NCBI GenBank assembly: GCA_964345825.1
Contig: CAYFSI010000001.1
Coordinates: forward strand, 28,738-92,737
Direction of reading: 5' to 3'
Source: JAAYDH01 sp964345825
GTDB lineage: Bacteria > Bacillota_I > Bacilli_A > RFN20 > CAG-826
Length of the DNA: 64,000 bases
The position numbers were made by a program, and so were the translations under genes. Within the stretch, counting starts at the first letter, position 1, and each line of letters starts with the position of its first letter. Shown here one piece after another: positions 25,789 through 33,805 of the stretch. The notes under the pieces were generated by a model that was not told the DNA's origin, did no database searches, and saw nothing but the letters and a program-made list of their open reading frames with translations.

Positions 25789-26582
25789 AATCTTTTTTCC
25801 CACGCAACAATCTTGATCAAATCTCTAAAATTGCTTTCGCTGGATTATTTATTGCTATTGCTGTCATTTTACAAAAAGTACTAGCTATTAATTATATTCC
25901 CATCATTCCTTTTGTGCGCATCTCTCCCGGCGGTCCTGCCATCATCATTTTCGCTTCTATTTTGCTTGGCCCTTGGTATGGTTTATTGGTGGGGGCGGCT
26001 TCCGATCTTATTGGCTATGCATTATTTGATGCTAGTGGTTTTGGTTTCTTTCCTACAATCACTTTGATTTATGCCGTACTAGGTTTACTGCCTTATTTCG
26101 TGTTTTCTCTTTTCAAAAAAGTTCGTAGTAACAAACTTTCTTTGATATTTATTATTGCCTTTATGGCTATTTGTTTGACCATTGTTTCGATCTTTTTATT
26201 TCTTAACAATACACTTACCCTTTTCAGCAAAACATACGACATTACTCTATTGATGAAAATCTTGATTCCAAGCCTCATGCTTTTGCTATTCGTTTGTCTC
26301 TTATTATTTATTATTTTGTATAACCGAAGAGTAAGAGCAAACAATGAAAATTTACCTCTCTACCCTGCTCAAACATCATTCGCGTTAATCATCGTTGAGC
26401 TTGTTGTAATGGTAATATTTGGCTCTTTAATGAAAGCCATTGCATTTGGCTTTGAAACCTTCTGGGTCATCTTGTTTAGTCAATTAATTATCATGTTTGT
26501 GAACATTCCTTTAAATACAATTGTCATCACTATTCTCGTCAAAGTGATATCCAAACATTTTCTTAAGAAAAACGAAGATTAA
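25785..26582 (+). CDS. ECF transporter substrate-binding (S) component, probably for folate
   Basis: The 265-residue membrane protein has six to seven helices. VRISPGGPAIIIFASILLGP and the GLLVGAASDLIGYALF helix (near residues 46-86) carry the ECF S-component pattern for T-component docking and are close to FolT in style. It is longer than typical FolT (about 170-200 residues) because of an extra loop region around residues 100-190. The folate assignment rests on the 4-base overlap with folC. The EcfA/EcfT energising module is not in the window. Confidence 0.78.
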   Translation: MKSFFPRNNLDQISKIAFAGLFIAIAVILQKVLAINYIPIIPFVRISPGGPAIIIFASILLGPWYGLLVGAASDLIGYALFDASGFGFFPTITLIYAVLGLLPYFVFSLFKKVRSNKLSLIFIIAFMAICLTIVSIFLFLNNTLTLFSKTYDITLLMKILIPSLMLLLFVCLLLFIILYNRRVRANNENLPLYPAQTSFALIIVELVVMVIFGSLMKAIAFGFETFWVILFSQLIIMFVNIPLNTIVITILVKVISKHFLKKNED

Positions 26583-26588
26583 GTAATG

Positions 26589-26594
26589 TATAAT
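26589..26594 (+). promoter_or_regulatory. -10 box of a leaderless small-protein transcript
   Basis: TGTATAAT, then TAAAAT, then ATG at 26601. Transcription should begin at or beside the start codon. No ribosome site exists. Confidence 0.65.
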
Positions 26595-26600
26595 TAAAAT

Positions 26601-26825
26601 ATGAAAAATAAAAAAGAAATCGACAAGCCTATTGGTTTAGAAGAAAACAAAAATAAAAATGCTTTCAGTGAAACGGAAGTCATTTTGACTGAAGATTTGC
26701 CACTTGAAGAGGACAAAGAGCATCATTCTTTCCCTTGGTTTTCAATTATAGTGTCAGGGGTTATTATCCTTTTAATTATCGCTTGTTTGATTATCATCTT
26801 TATTTTTGGTGGACCGGTATCATGA
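26601..26825 (+). CDS. Small single-pass membrane protein, 74 residues
   Basis: A charged, lysine and glutamate-rich N-terminal 46 residues is followed by one hydrophobic helix (WFSIIVSGVIILLIIACLII) and a short end. No family recognised. Its stop overlaps the next start (ATGA), so it is coupled with the exported 249-residue protein and may anchor or assist it. It is the first gene of a transcript that appears leaderless. Confidence 0.6.
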   Translation: MKNKKEIDKPIGLEENKNKNAFSETEVILTEDLPLEEDKEHHSFPWFSIIVSGVIILLIIACLIIIFIFGGPVS

Positions 26826-27571
26826 TTAAACAATTACTACTGGTTTTGATGATTTCAAGTGGATTGTTCATCAATAACCCACATATGCCTGTTCGTTCTT
26901 TACCAGTTGAACAAGATAATTTGATACTTGAAAGCAAAGAAAATGGACACTACAAACTTATTGGTATTACTGATTCTAATGTTTCAGAGATTCGTATTTA
27001 CTTTAATGAAAGTTATTACATTGACGAGATTGAATCAGGGGCTTTTGACACAGTTTTGAATCTTGAATCTTTGATGATTTCTTATACGGTTACATCAATT
27101 CCATCTCCTCTTTTCACCTCTCCAGAAGACCATCCATATTTTGAAATGATTTATTACACTGGTAGTGAGACAGAGTGGGGCAACTTAAATTACTTAACCT
27201 CATACTCGGTTTCTTTTGATTCTTGTGATGAAGGATTTATCCGCATGTGGAATCGTGATGTTCGACCACAGGCAAACAGCAATTTGTGCGATATTAATCG
27301 TGCACTATATGAGCGTGTAATTGAACTTTATGAAACTCTTTCCGAAACCGATCGACAAATAGTTGATGACTATGTTGATTTGGCAGAAAGTAAAATAAGC
27401 GATTCAATTTCCACTCTCAAGACTTTTTTTCAACAAACGAACACATCTTATTCTGATAATAGAGAAGTTTCTTCGAGCACGATGATTTCTTTTGTCATCG
27501 TCATAGCGGTTGTTGGAATGACATTTATTATGGTCTTCTACTATCTTAAGGATAAACACATCATCCAATAA
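26822..27571 (+). CDS. Exported membrane-anchored protein with a BspA-like leucine-rich motif
   Basis: The start at ATG 26822 overlaps the previous stop; the longer frame from 26735 would lack a signal peptide. The 249-residue protein has a signal peptide (IKQLLLVLMISSGLFI), one degenerate BspA-type leucine-rich unit near residues 70-118 (IESGAFDTVLNLESLMISY, then a YYTGSETEWGN turn), a helical region and a C-terminal membrane helix (MISFVIVIAVVGMTFIMVFYY). BspA repeats are known from surface adhesins; a single unit makes the function uncertain. Confidence 0.6.
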   Translation: MIKQLLLVLMISSGLFINNPHMPVRSLPVEQDNLILESKENGHYKLIGITDSNVSEIRIYFNESYYIDEIESGAFDTVLNLESLMISYTVTSIPSPLFTSPEDHPYFEMIYYTGSETEWGNLNYLTSYSVSFDSCDEGFIRMWNRDVRPQANSNLCDINRALYERVIELYETLSETDRQIVDDYVDLAESKISDSISTLKTFFQQTNTSYSDNREVSSSTMISFVIVIAVVGMTFIMVFYYLKDKHIIQ

Positions 27572-27594
27572 GTTTGTCTAACAATAATTTTTAT

Positions 27595-27623
27595 TTTACA
27601 ATAACAACTGTATGTGCTACATT
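27595..27623 (+). promoter_or_regulatory. Promoter of rpmG-secE-nusG
   Basis: TTTACA (27595-27600), 17 bases, TACATT (27618-27623), with TG one base before the -10. Strong by all three elements. Confidence 0.75.
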
Positions 27624-27653
27624 ATTAAAGCAAACTTAAGATAGGGTAGATAG

Positions 27654-27800
27654 ATGAGAGAAAAAGTACTTTTGATTTGTGAAGATTGTTTATCTCGCAA
27701 CTATACCTTGATGATGAAAAAAGAAGGCTTTAAAACCCTCGAAATCAAAAAGTATTGCCCTCATTGTGGAAAACACACAATCCACAAAATTAGTAAATAG
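27654..27800 (+). CDS. rpmG: Ribosomal protein L33
   Basis: A 48-residue protein starting MREKVLLICEDCLSRNYT, with two CxxC pairs (CEDC and CPHC) that bind zinc and the L33 ending HTIHKISK. The zinc-type L33 gene commonly precedes secE-nusG in Firmicutes, as here. The start codon follows GGGTAGATAG, only a weak ribosome site. It is shorter than a typical ORF cutoff and easily missed. Confidence 0.92.
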   Translation: MREKVLLICEDCLSRNYTLMMKKEGFKTLEIKKYCPHCGKHTIHKISK

Positions 27801-27811
27801 GAGGTTCCTTT

Positions 27812-28024
27812 ATGGGAATGAAATCTTATGCAAAAGGCGTTGTCAAAGAAGGCAAACGCGTTAGATGGCCAAAGCGAGATGAATTAATCCCCGCCATTAT
27901 TGTCACAGTGGTGATAGCGGTTCTTGCTGCTCTCATTCTTTTAGCCGAGGATGCAGCTGGAAATCGACTAATCGAAATTCTTGGCGATGCTTTTAAATCA
28001 TTTGGTGGAGGCACAGGGGCATAA
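27812..28024 (+). CDS. secE: SecE, preprotein translocase subunit
   Basis: A 70-residue single-helix SecE: amphipathic GVVKEGKRVRWPKRDEL at residues 9-25 (the KxVxWP signature), then the transmembrane helix IIVTVVIAVLAALILLAE. It clamps SecY in the translocon. AGGAGG lies 7 bases before the ATG. Its stop overlaps the nusG start by one base. Confidence 0.94.
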   Translation: MGMKSYAKGVVKEGKRVRWPKRDELIPAIIVTVVIAVLAALILLAEDAAGNRLIEILGDAFKSFGGGTGA

Positions 28025-28638
28025 TGGCAGACGAAATTAAAGCTTTTACTGATACGACGACTGATGTCAGCGACAGCGAAAATAAACAAAGCAAACTAGG
28101 CGAAAAAGCCTGGTATGTCGTCAACACTTATTCTACTCATGAAAGAAAAGTAGCCGATAATCTTACACGTCGTGTCGAATCAATGGGTCTACAAGAACTC
28201 ATTTTTCGAATCATTGTAGCCGAGCACGAAGTGCCAGTTATGAAAGATGGTCTTCCAACAGGCAAAACAAGAATGAAAAACCTATATCCAGGTTATGTCT
28301 TCGTTGAAATGATTATGACTGACTATGCTTGGTATGTCGTTCGTAATACTCCTGGAGTTACTGGTTTCGTTGGATCATCTGGTAAAGGAACTAAACCATT
28401 CCCTGTTCCAAGAGAACAAGTTGAACCTGTTTTGAAGAGAATGGGCATGATTGATGAACAAATGTATGACCGTTACAGCATCGGAGACCTTGTCAAAGTT
28501 ATTCATGGCGCTCTTGAAGGAACAGAAGGCAACATTGTTTCCATTAATCGTGAGACCGGGGCAGTTGAACTCGAAACCGTCTTCTTCGGAAGAACGACCA
28601 AACTCGAAGTTGAATTCTCCGAAATCGAAAAAGTATAA
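28024..28638 (+). CDS. nusG: NusG transcription elongation factor
   Basis: The 204-residue protein has a 25-residue polar extension, then the NGN domain (KAWYVVNTYSTHERKVADNL, LYPGYVFVEM, WYVVRNTPGVTGFVG) and a KOW domain (YSIGDLVKVIHGALEGTEG). It joins RNA polymerase to Rho or ribosomes and modulates pausing. In most Firmicutes rplK follows; here an unrelated 4-kb block is inserted. Confidence 0.96.
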   Translation: MADEIKAFTDTTTDVSDSENKQSKLGEKAWYVVNTYSTHERKVADNLTRRVESMGLQELIFRIIVAEHEVPVMKDGLPTGKTRMKNLYPGYVFVEMIMTDYAWYVVRNTPGVTGFVGSSGKGTKPFPVPREQVEPVLKRMGMIDEQMYDRYSIGDLVKVIHGALEGTEGNIVSINRETGAVELETVFFGRTTKLEVEFSEIEKV

Positions 28639-28642
28639 AAAC

Positions 28643-28668
28643 AAAGCCACAATTCGTGGCTTTTCTTT
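28643..28668. terminator. Bidirectional terminator after nusG
   Basis: AAAGCCAC (28643-28650), AATTC, GTGGCTTT (28656-28663), then TCTTTT; the minus strand also has a T run. It separates nusG from the convergent exoprotein gene. Confidence 0.85.
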
Positions 28669-28681
28669 TAACTATTTATGC

Positions 28682-29575
28682 TTAAATAATCTCAGTTTCT
28701 AGGGAGGGAAATTCCTCTGGAATTCCAAAGGTGAAATTCCCGGATAACGTACCAGTTGCATCGAACCATCCGAACTTCTTTACCTTGTATTGTTCAAATA
28801 TTTCGGTCGAAGAGATGACAAAATTCTCATCGAAATTAATTTTTATATTAACGTTTTTAAAGATAGGAGCTTCCTCGAGCCCACCCATTTTTATCATTTG
28901 TTTAACATAGTAAAGAACACTAAAAAACGGGTCCAAATCGAGGGATATCTGAAGATGATTTTCTTCAATTGTGACCGAAGAGGTTTCAAGGCAAGTAAAG
29001 CTTGAAATAATATATGGTGAAAAGACAGATAAATCATATCCCCACTCTTCATTAAATTCTTCAATGGAAAGAGTTGTTTCGGTGTCGGGATTCCACACCA
29101 TCTTTTTATTTTGATTATATTTTCCTCGATACCAAGTGATATTTTCGTTTTGATAGAATCTTTTAGCGACACTAATAAGACCTTTTGATATTGTCTCATA
29201 GAAGTATTCATCCCCGTTTTTTAATTGATAAGCGAGAATACTTTGTTTTAATCCCCCCGTGTTAACCAAACCGCGTGCTTCAAACTTGATGTGATCATTC
29301 TTTTTGCTCTGATATATTGCTAGATTGAAAAGTTGATAAGGATTGTACTTTTCTTGATAATCAATTAAGCTTGGAGATTCTAAGCGAAAGGTTTCGAAAT
29401 CAGAAAACAAGGTAGAATTGTCATCTAAATAATCTTCGGGATCAAAATCTTCATAGGTAGGAGGAACATTATGGAGATTATCATAAATTAAATAACCCCC
29501 AATGCCTCCAGTTGCCAAGACAATTAATCCAATTGAAGAGAAGATAATAATCTTTCTAGTGGTGTCTCTTTTCAT
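28682..29575 (-). CDS. Exported, membrane-anchored protein of unknown function
   Basis: The 297-residue protein starts MKRDTTRKIIIFSSIGLI: one N-terminal transmembrane helix with basic flank, then an acidic linker (YEDFDPEDYLDD) and a predicted mixed alpha/beta extracellular domain with regularly alternating strands at the C-terminus. No cysteine lipobox and no catalytic motif are visible. The pattern resembles bacterial proteins that sit outside the membrane with a lipoprotein-like beta domain, but I do not recognise a family. It is monocistronic. Confidence 0.6.
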   Translation of the reverse strand: MKRDTTRKIIIFSSIGLIVLATGGIGGYLIYDNLHNVPPTYEDFDPEDYLDDNSTLFSDFETFRLESPSLIDYQEKYNPYQLFNLAIYQSKKNDHIKFEARGLVNTGGLKQSILAYQLKNGDEYFYETISKGLISVAKRFYQNENITWYRGKYNQNKKMVWNPDTETTLSIEEFNEEWGYDLSVFSPYIISSFTCLETSSVTIEENHLQISLDLDPFFSVLYYVKQMIKMGGLEEAPIFKNVNIKINFDENFVISSTEIFEQYKVKKFGWFDATGTLSGNFTFGIPEEFPSLETEII

Positions 29576-29651
29576 ATCCTCATTATTCTAGTTAAAAAAA
29601 CAGAATTAAGAAACACTCTTTGTTTTTTTGATGGTAAAAAATTTCATAGAG

Positions 29652-29680
29652 TTGTCAAGAAATGTTATTTGTTGTATCTT
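29652..29680 (+). promoter_or_regulatory. Promoter of the XRE regulator, leaderless type
   Basis: TTGTCA (29652-29657), 17 bases, TATCTT (29675-29680), then TAGAGCC and ATG at 29688. Both boxes are near consensus in position, so the start codon lies at the expected first transcribed base. Confidence 0.7.
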
Positions 29681-29687
29681 TAGAGCC

Positions 29688-30281
29688 ATGGAAAATATCC
29701 GCGAAATTATCGGTGAAAACCTTGCCTCATTAAGAAAAGAAGCTAAACTTACTCAGCTAGAATTAGCGGAAAAGTTTAATTATTCCGATAAAGCAGTATC
29801 AAAGTGGGAAAAAGGCGACACAATCCCTGATATCGAGACTTTATACAATCTCTGTCAGTTTTATGGCGTGACACTTGATTATTTGACTCATAAAGGCTCT
29901 CCGAGCGAGAAACAGGAATATATTCTTCAAAAGAAAGGTGACTTTCGAAAAAAAGTCTTGATTACTCTCTTGCTTTTGATGATTGTTTGGATGATTGCAA
30001 CGATTGCCTTTGTCTATACATCCATTGGTATGAATCAAGGATATTGGCAATCATTTATCTGGGCTGTTCCAGCTTCTTGCTTATTAGTGCTCGGAGTTAA
30101 TCGAAGACTCTTCCGTTCTAGCACCCTAAGCCTTGTTTGTGAATCAATTGGGATATGGTCTTTATTGGCTTCTTTCTATTTCTCATTTTCCATTTGGAGC
30201 CTATGGCCAATATTCCTATTGGGAATACCATTACAAGCCGCGCTTGGAATGTGGTATTTTATGAACAAATCCAAAAAATAA
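29688..30281 (+). CDS. XRE-family transcription regulator with C-terminal membrane domain
   Basis: The start is ATG 29688; the ORF from 29628 includes the promoter. Residues 1-70 form a Cro/C1 helix-turn-helix (TQLELAEKFNYSDKAVSKWE, GDTIPDIETLYNLCQFYG). Residues about 88-190 carry four hydrophobic helices. This is a membrane-tethered XRE regulator (197 residues), often controlling its own gene or a stress gene. The lack of a leader fits tight autoregulation at the start site. No target is adjacent. Confidence 0.85.
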   Translation: MENIREIIGENLASLRKEAKLTQLELAEKFNYSDKAVSKWEKGDTIPDIETLYNLCQFYGVTLDYLTHKGSPSEKQEYILQKKGDFRKKVLITLLLLMIVWMIATIAFVYTSIGMNQGYWQSFIWAVPASCLLVLGVNRRLFRSSTLSLVCESIGIWSLLASFYFSFSIWSLWPIFLLGIPLQAALGMWYFMNKSKK

Positions 30282-30312
30282 GATCGCATTTACTTCTAAG
30301 TGCGATCTTTTA
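30280..30312. terminator. Bidirectional terminator between the XRE and ktrA genes
   Basis: AAGATCGCA (30280-30288) pairs with TGCGATCTT (30301-30309). Four further pairs, one of them G-U, extend the stem to 13 pairs around a CTTC loop, then TT. It serves both convergent genes. Confidence 0.85.
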
Positions 30313-30317
30313 ATTTG

Positions 30318-30992
30318 TTATTTAAGTTTTTTCTTACCATTAAGTGTTTCCCGGAATTCACGTATTTCTTTCGTGCTTCCGACGACGAATATATTATCCT
30401 CGGGAAGAATGGAATCCGCTCCACCAGGGATGAAAGATTTTCCATTTCGAATGATTAAAACTAAGCTGACTCCAAAACGAATTTTTGGATTCAATTCCAC
30501 AATAGTGGTGGGAACAAAAGCATGATTAACTAATAGAGATATAACAGAGTGCTTGTCATCTAGTTTATAGAAATCTTTAAAGTCTTCGTTTCCTAAACGA
30601 TTTGCCAAAGCAATGCCAGCTGCTTTTTGAGGAGTAATGACTTCTGTAGCACCCAACTTTTTCATGATTGGAACGAAATAATCATCATCACTTCGAACGA
30701 TGATTTGTTTGATGCCCATATCTCTTAAAATAACAGTTGTTAAAACGGCTGCTTCTTTGTTTCCTCCAAAGGCAACAATTGCAGCGTCAACATCTGGCAA
30801 ACCAAGCTCTTTCAATGCCTGTTCATCAGTAGAATCAGCCACAAAAGCGGTTGGCAACATAACCGCCACCTTTTTAACGATTTCTTCATCATTATCAATA
30901 GCGATAACATCAGCGCTATTGGCGACTAATTCTTCTACAACAGCTCGACCGAACTGTCCTAATCCAATGACTGCGAATGATTTTTTAACCAT
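30318..30992 (-). CDS. ktrA: KtrA, regulatory (RCK) subunit of the K+ uptake system
   Basis: The 224-residue protein has an RCK_N Rossmann domain (FAVIGLGQFGRAVVEEL at residues 5-20) that binds ATP/ADP or NAD, and an RCK_C domain from about residue 137. It gates KtrB. In Firmicutes the RCK_C domain is a target of cyclic di-AMP (family knowledge). AAAGGAGA precedes its start. It is cotranscribed 12 bases behind ktrB. Confidence 0.94.
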   Translation of the reverse strand: MVKKSFAVIGLGQFGRAVVEELVANSADVIAIDNDEEIVKKVAVMLPTAFVADSTDEQALKELGLPDVDAAIVAFGGNKEAAVLTTVILRDMGIKQIIVRSDDDYFVPIMKKLGATEVITPQKAAGIALANRLGNEDFKDFYKLDDKHSVISLLVNHAFVPTTIVELNPKIRFGVSLVLIIRNGKSFIPGGADSILPEDNIFVVGSTKEIREFRETLNGKKKLK

Positions 30993-31004
30993 ATCAATTC
31001 TCCT

Positions 31005-32381
31005 TTATCCAATGAGGAAATCTTCCTCGACGAGTTTATAATGTGTGGAACCTTTTTTATTCATATTAATTTGGAACACTTGGAAGAAAGTCATTGGTCC
31101 AAGTCTTCCTGCAAACATTAATAGAATCAAAACCGTTTTGCTTCCAATGCTTATAGATGATTCAATTCCAGTTGAGAGACCAACAGTGCCAAAGGCCGAA
31201 AACACTTCAAACAAAATGTTTTCAGAAGGAATATTTTTCCCCTCCTCTAACGCTGATATAATTATAAAACTAATAATGACTGTCAATATAGCAATAAAGA
31301 ACAAAGCCAATGCTTTAACAACCATTTTGGTTGAATAATTTCTTTTAAATGCGCTGACCGGTTTTCCTCTAAAGAAACTAAAAATTGCTAATACAATCAT
31401 GAAAATTGTGGTGGTTTTAATACCTCCAGCTGTTCCAAGAGGTGAACCTCCAATGAACATTAATATGCAGCTTATTATTTTGCTTCCGATGGTTAAACTA
31501 TTTTGGTCGTAGGTTGAAAATCCAGCAGTTCGGCAAGTTATGCTTTGGAATATTGCGTCCAATGGAGTCATACCTGACGATCCACGAAAGCATTCAATGC
31601 TTAAAAACCACACAAAACCTATAAGAATTAAAAACGCCGTGGTATATAAAACAATTTTAGTAAAAGCTCTCCACTGTTTTGGCCTCTTTTTAAAAGAGAA
31701 GATTTCAATGATAACAAGAAAAGAAATTCCACCCGCGACTATGAGCAACATGACATAAATATCCATGTAAATTCGCGCCCAATTTGGCAATTCGCCAACC
31801 AATGTGCCGGTTTGATTAAGAAGCGATGTGCTACCCAATAAATCAAAACCAGCGTTGTTAAAAGCAGAGACAGAGGTGAATATTGAATTCCAAATAGCTA
31901 GTCCTGGGTTATCGGGAAACATAGTAAGAAAAACAGGCAAACCAATCAGCGTTCCGGCTAATTCTACAGAAAAAGAAATAATAATAATTTTTCTCACAAA
32001 CTTAACGACATCGCTAAAATTAGTGGAGTTTACGGCCTGTGAAATGAAGTATCTATCTTTAAATTGTAGTTTAGATTTAAAGAGAGTCATGAAAAAAGCT
32101 AGGACAGTAATAAAACCCAAACCACCGATTTGAATTAAGCCCAGCATTACAATTTGTCCGCCAATGCTCAATTCTTCTTTTACACCATCCGGGTAAACGC
32201 TTAAACCTGTCACACATGTTGCGCTTGTGGAGGTAAACAAAGCTTCAAAATATTTATTCCAAGCCCAAGAGCCACTGCTTTGAGCCCATGGCATAACGAG
32301 TAAGAGTGAGCCAATCAAAATAATGATTACGAATGACAGTAATACTAGAGCATATGGATTTAAGCGCATTCTTTTCTTCAT
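31005..32381 (-). CDS. ktrB: KtrB/TrkH-type K+ channel subunit
   Basis: The start is the ATG at 32381; a TTG one codon upstream is unlikely. The 458-residue protein has the TrkH/KtrB fold: selectivity-filter repeats TSATCVTGLSVYPDG, TSVSAFNNAGFDL, TCRTAGFSTYDQ and SAFGTVGLSTG, each with the conserved glycine. It carries K+ (or Na+-coupled K+) into the cell. It lies with ktrA between nusG and rplK, where Firmicutes usually have nothing. Confidence 0.95.
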   Translation of the reverse strand: MKKRMRLNPYALVLLSFVIIILIGSLLLVMPWAQSSGSWAWNKYFEALFTSTSATCVTGLSVYPDGVKEELSIGGQIVMLGLIQIGGLGFITVLAFFMTLFKSKLQFKDRYFISQAVNSTNFSDVVKFVRKIIIISFSVELAGTLIGLPVFLTMFPDNPGLAIWNSIFTSVSAFNNAGFDLLGSTSLLNQTGTLVGELPNWARIYMDIYVMLLIVAGGISFLVIIEIFSFKKRPKQWRAFTKIVLYTTAFLILIGFVWFLSIECFRGSSGMTPLDAIFQSITCRTAGFSTYDQNSLTIGSKIISCILMFIGGSPLGTAGGIKTTTIFMIVLAIFSFFRGKPVSAFKRNYSTKMVVKALALFFIAILTVIISFIIISALEEGKNIPSENILFEVFSAFGTVGLSTGIESSISIGSKTVLILLMFAGRLGPMTFFQVFQINMNKKGSTHYKLVEEDFLIG

Positions 32382-32407
32382 CAAATCTACACTTTTAATT
32401 TGTCAGT

Positions 32408-32436
32408 ATTATAAATCACAAATGAAAAAATGTCCA
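32408..32436 (-). promoter_or_regulatory. Promoter of ktrBA
   Basis: On the minus strand TGGACA (32436-32431), 17 bases, TATAAT (32413-32408). The predicted leader is about 20 bases, without a clear ribosome site, and too short for a ydaO-type riboswitch. Confidence 0.75.
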
Positions 32437-32443
32437 TGTTTTG

Positions 32444-32462
32444 CAAATTGTTAAACAATTTG
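32444..32462. repeat. Inverted repeat beside the ktrB promoter
   Basis: CAAATTGT, TAA, ACAATTTG is an exact 8-base inverted repeat immediately upstream of the ktrB -35. It is a candidate operator. Confidence 0.6.
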
Positions 32463-32529
32463 ATTTAATGTTTTCTCCTTTTAGATAATTACCATTGTGG
32501 TTTTTCTTTTAAAAGAAATCAAAAATCTC

Positions 32530-32559
32530 TTGCATATATGCCCGCACATTTGCTATCCT
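32530..32559 (+). promoter_or_regulatory. Promoter of rplK-rplA
   Basis: TTGCAT (32530-32535), 18 bases, TATCCT (32554-32559), with TG one base before the -10. Confidence 0.65.
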
Positions 32560-32566
32560 TAACGAG

Positions 32567-32682
32567 CATGTTGTCTTCATGTATGAGAGCGTGAACGCAT
32601 ATGTATATAGTCTTGTGGAAGAGTGGTGATTCACTCGACAACCACGCACGGACCGTATCTACAAAATAGGAGGAAAAGTCTC
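32567..32682 (+). promoter_or_regulatory. Structured leader of rplK-rplA
   Basis: About 116 bases from the predicted start to the GTG. GCG/CGC closes a small TGAA hairpin (32589-32598). GTGG (32615-32618) and CCAC (32642-32645) enclose GAGTG/CACTC (32621-32636) with an asymmetric internal loop. In E. coli L1 binds the L11-L1 leader to repress it. The asymmetric two-helix form suits this role, but the site is not proven. Confidence 0.5.
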
Positions 32683-33096
32683 GTGAGCAAAAAAATCGCA
32701 AAAGTCTTGAAACTAGAGCTCCCTGGCGGTGACGCCAAACCAGGACCAAAGCTTGCCGCAGCGGGCATCAACATGGGTAAATTCTGTGTTGACTTTAATG
32801 CCAAAACTGCCGACAGACGTGGGGACATCGTTCCAGTTCTAATCACGGCTTATGAAGACAAATCGTATGATTTCGTCATCAAAACTACCCCAGTTGCCAG
32901 CTTATTGCTAAAGGCTGCTGGCGTTCAAAAGGGAAGTGCTGCCGGTCGCAAAACCGCCGTTGGCCATGTCTCTAAAGAACAAATCCGCAAAATCGCGGAG
33001 TACAAATTACCTGATCTTAACTGTCTTGACATTGAAACAGCTATAAAGATCGTTGAAGGTAGTGCCCTTAATATGGGTATCATCGTGGACGACTAA
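32683..33096 (+). CDS. rplK: Ribosomal protein L11
   Basis: The start is GTG at 32683, 9 bases after AGGAGG; the longer frame from 32623 runs through the leader. The 137-residue protein begins MSKKIAKVLKLELPGGDAKP, with the N-terminal domain motif GPKLAAAGINMGKFCVDFNA and a C-terminal rRNA-binding domain. L11 forms the GTPase-associated stalk base. It is slightly shorter than the usual 141 residues. Confidence 0.96.
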   Translation: MSKKIAKVLKLELPGGDAKPGPKLAAAGINMGKFCVDFNAKTADRRGDIVPVLITAYEDKSYDFVIKTTPVASLLLKAAGVQKGSAAGRKTAVGHVSKEQIRKIAEYKLPDLNCLDIETAIKIVEGSALNMGIIVDD

Positions 33097-33107
33097 GGAA
33101 AAAGATT

Positions 33108-33794
33108 ATGAAGAGAGCAAAAAAATATCTCATCGCTTTAGAAAAAGTCGATCACGAAAAACTCTATGGCATTGAAGAAGCAAGCAAATTAGTGAAAGAA
33201 ACTTCCACTGTTAAATTTGATGCAACTATCGATGTTTCATTAAAACTCAATGTCGATCCTAAGCAAGCTGATCAACAAGTCAGAGGAACTCTCATCCTTC
33301 CAAACGGAAATGGCAAAACCAAAAAAGTCTTAGCCATTACTGATAAAGTTGAAGACGCAAAGGCTGCCGGCGCGGATTTCGCAGGTGGTAAGGAAATGCT
33401 TGAAAAAATCCAAAGCCAAAACTGGTTTGACTTCGATGTCATTGTTGCTACACCAAACATGATGGGAGAAATTGGTAAGTTAGGACGTGTATTAGGACCC
33501 AAAGGTTTAATGCCAAATCCAAAAACTGGTACTGTTTCACCTGATATTGCTAAAGCAATCAAAGAAATCAAAGCTGGTAAAATTGAATATCGCGTTGATA
33601 AAGAGGGCAATATGCACGCTACCATCGCGAGAGCTTCTTTCTCTGAAAGCCAAATCGCCGAGAATCTAAAAGTTTTCTGTGAAGCGGTTATGAAAGCAAA
33701 ACCAGCCGTTGTCAAAAACGTTTATATCAAAAACGCTGTTCTCCATACGACCATGGGTCCAGCGATTCACTTCACATTCGAAGGTCGAAAATAA
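33108..33794 (+). CDS. rplA: Ribosomal protein L1
   Basis: The 228-residue protein has the L1 signature GRVLGPKGLMPNPKTGTVS near residue 125 and the flanking two-domain fold. It sits in the L1 stalk of the large subunit that releases deacylated tRNA, and in many bacteria represses its own operon. Start ATG lies 11 bases after rplK stop with AAGGAAAAAG upstream. Length is normal. Confidence 0.96.
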   Translation: MKRAKKYLIALEKVDHEKLYGIEEASKLVKETSTVKFDATIDVSLKLNVDPKQADQQVRGTLILPNGNGKTKKVLAITDKVEDAKAAGADFAGGKEMLEKIQSQNWFDFDVIVATPNMMGEIGKLGRVLGPKGLMPNPKTGTVSPDIAKAIKEIKAGKIEYRVDKEGNMHATIARASFSESQIAENLKVFCEAVMKAKPAVVKNVYIKNAVLHTTMGPAIHFTFEGRK

Positions 33795-33805
33795 CTAAAA
33801 GTTTT

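Noticed and set aside
26735..26821. A longer form of the exported 249-residue protein
   Set aside because: The extension lies in the preceding gene in another frame and hides the signal peptide.
32385..32462. Cyclic di-AMP (ydaO) riboswitch ahead of ktrB
   Set aside because: The predicted leader is only about 20 bases, far shorter than the riboswitch.
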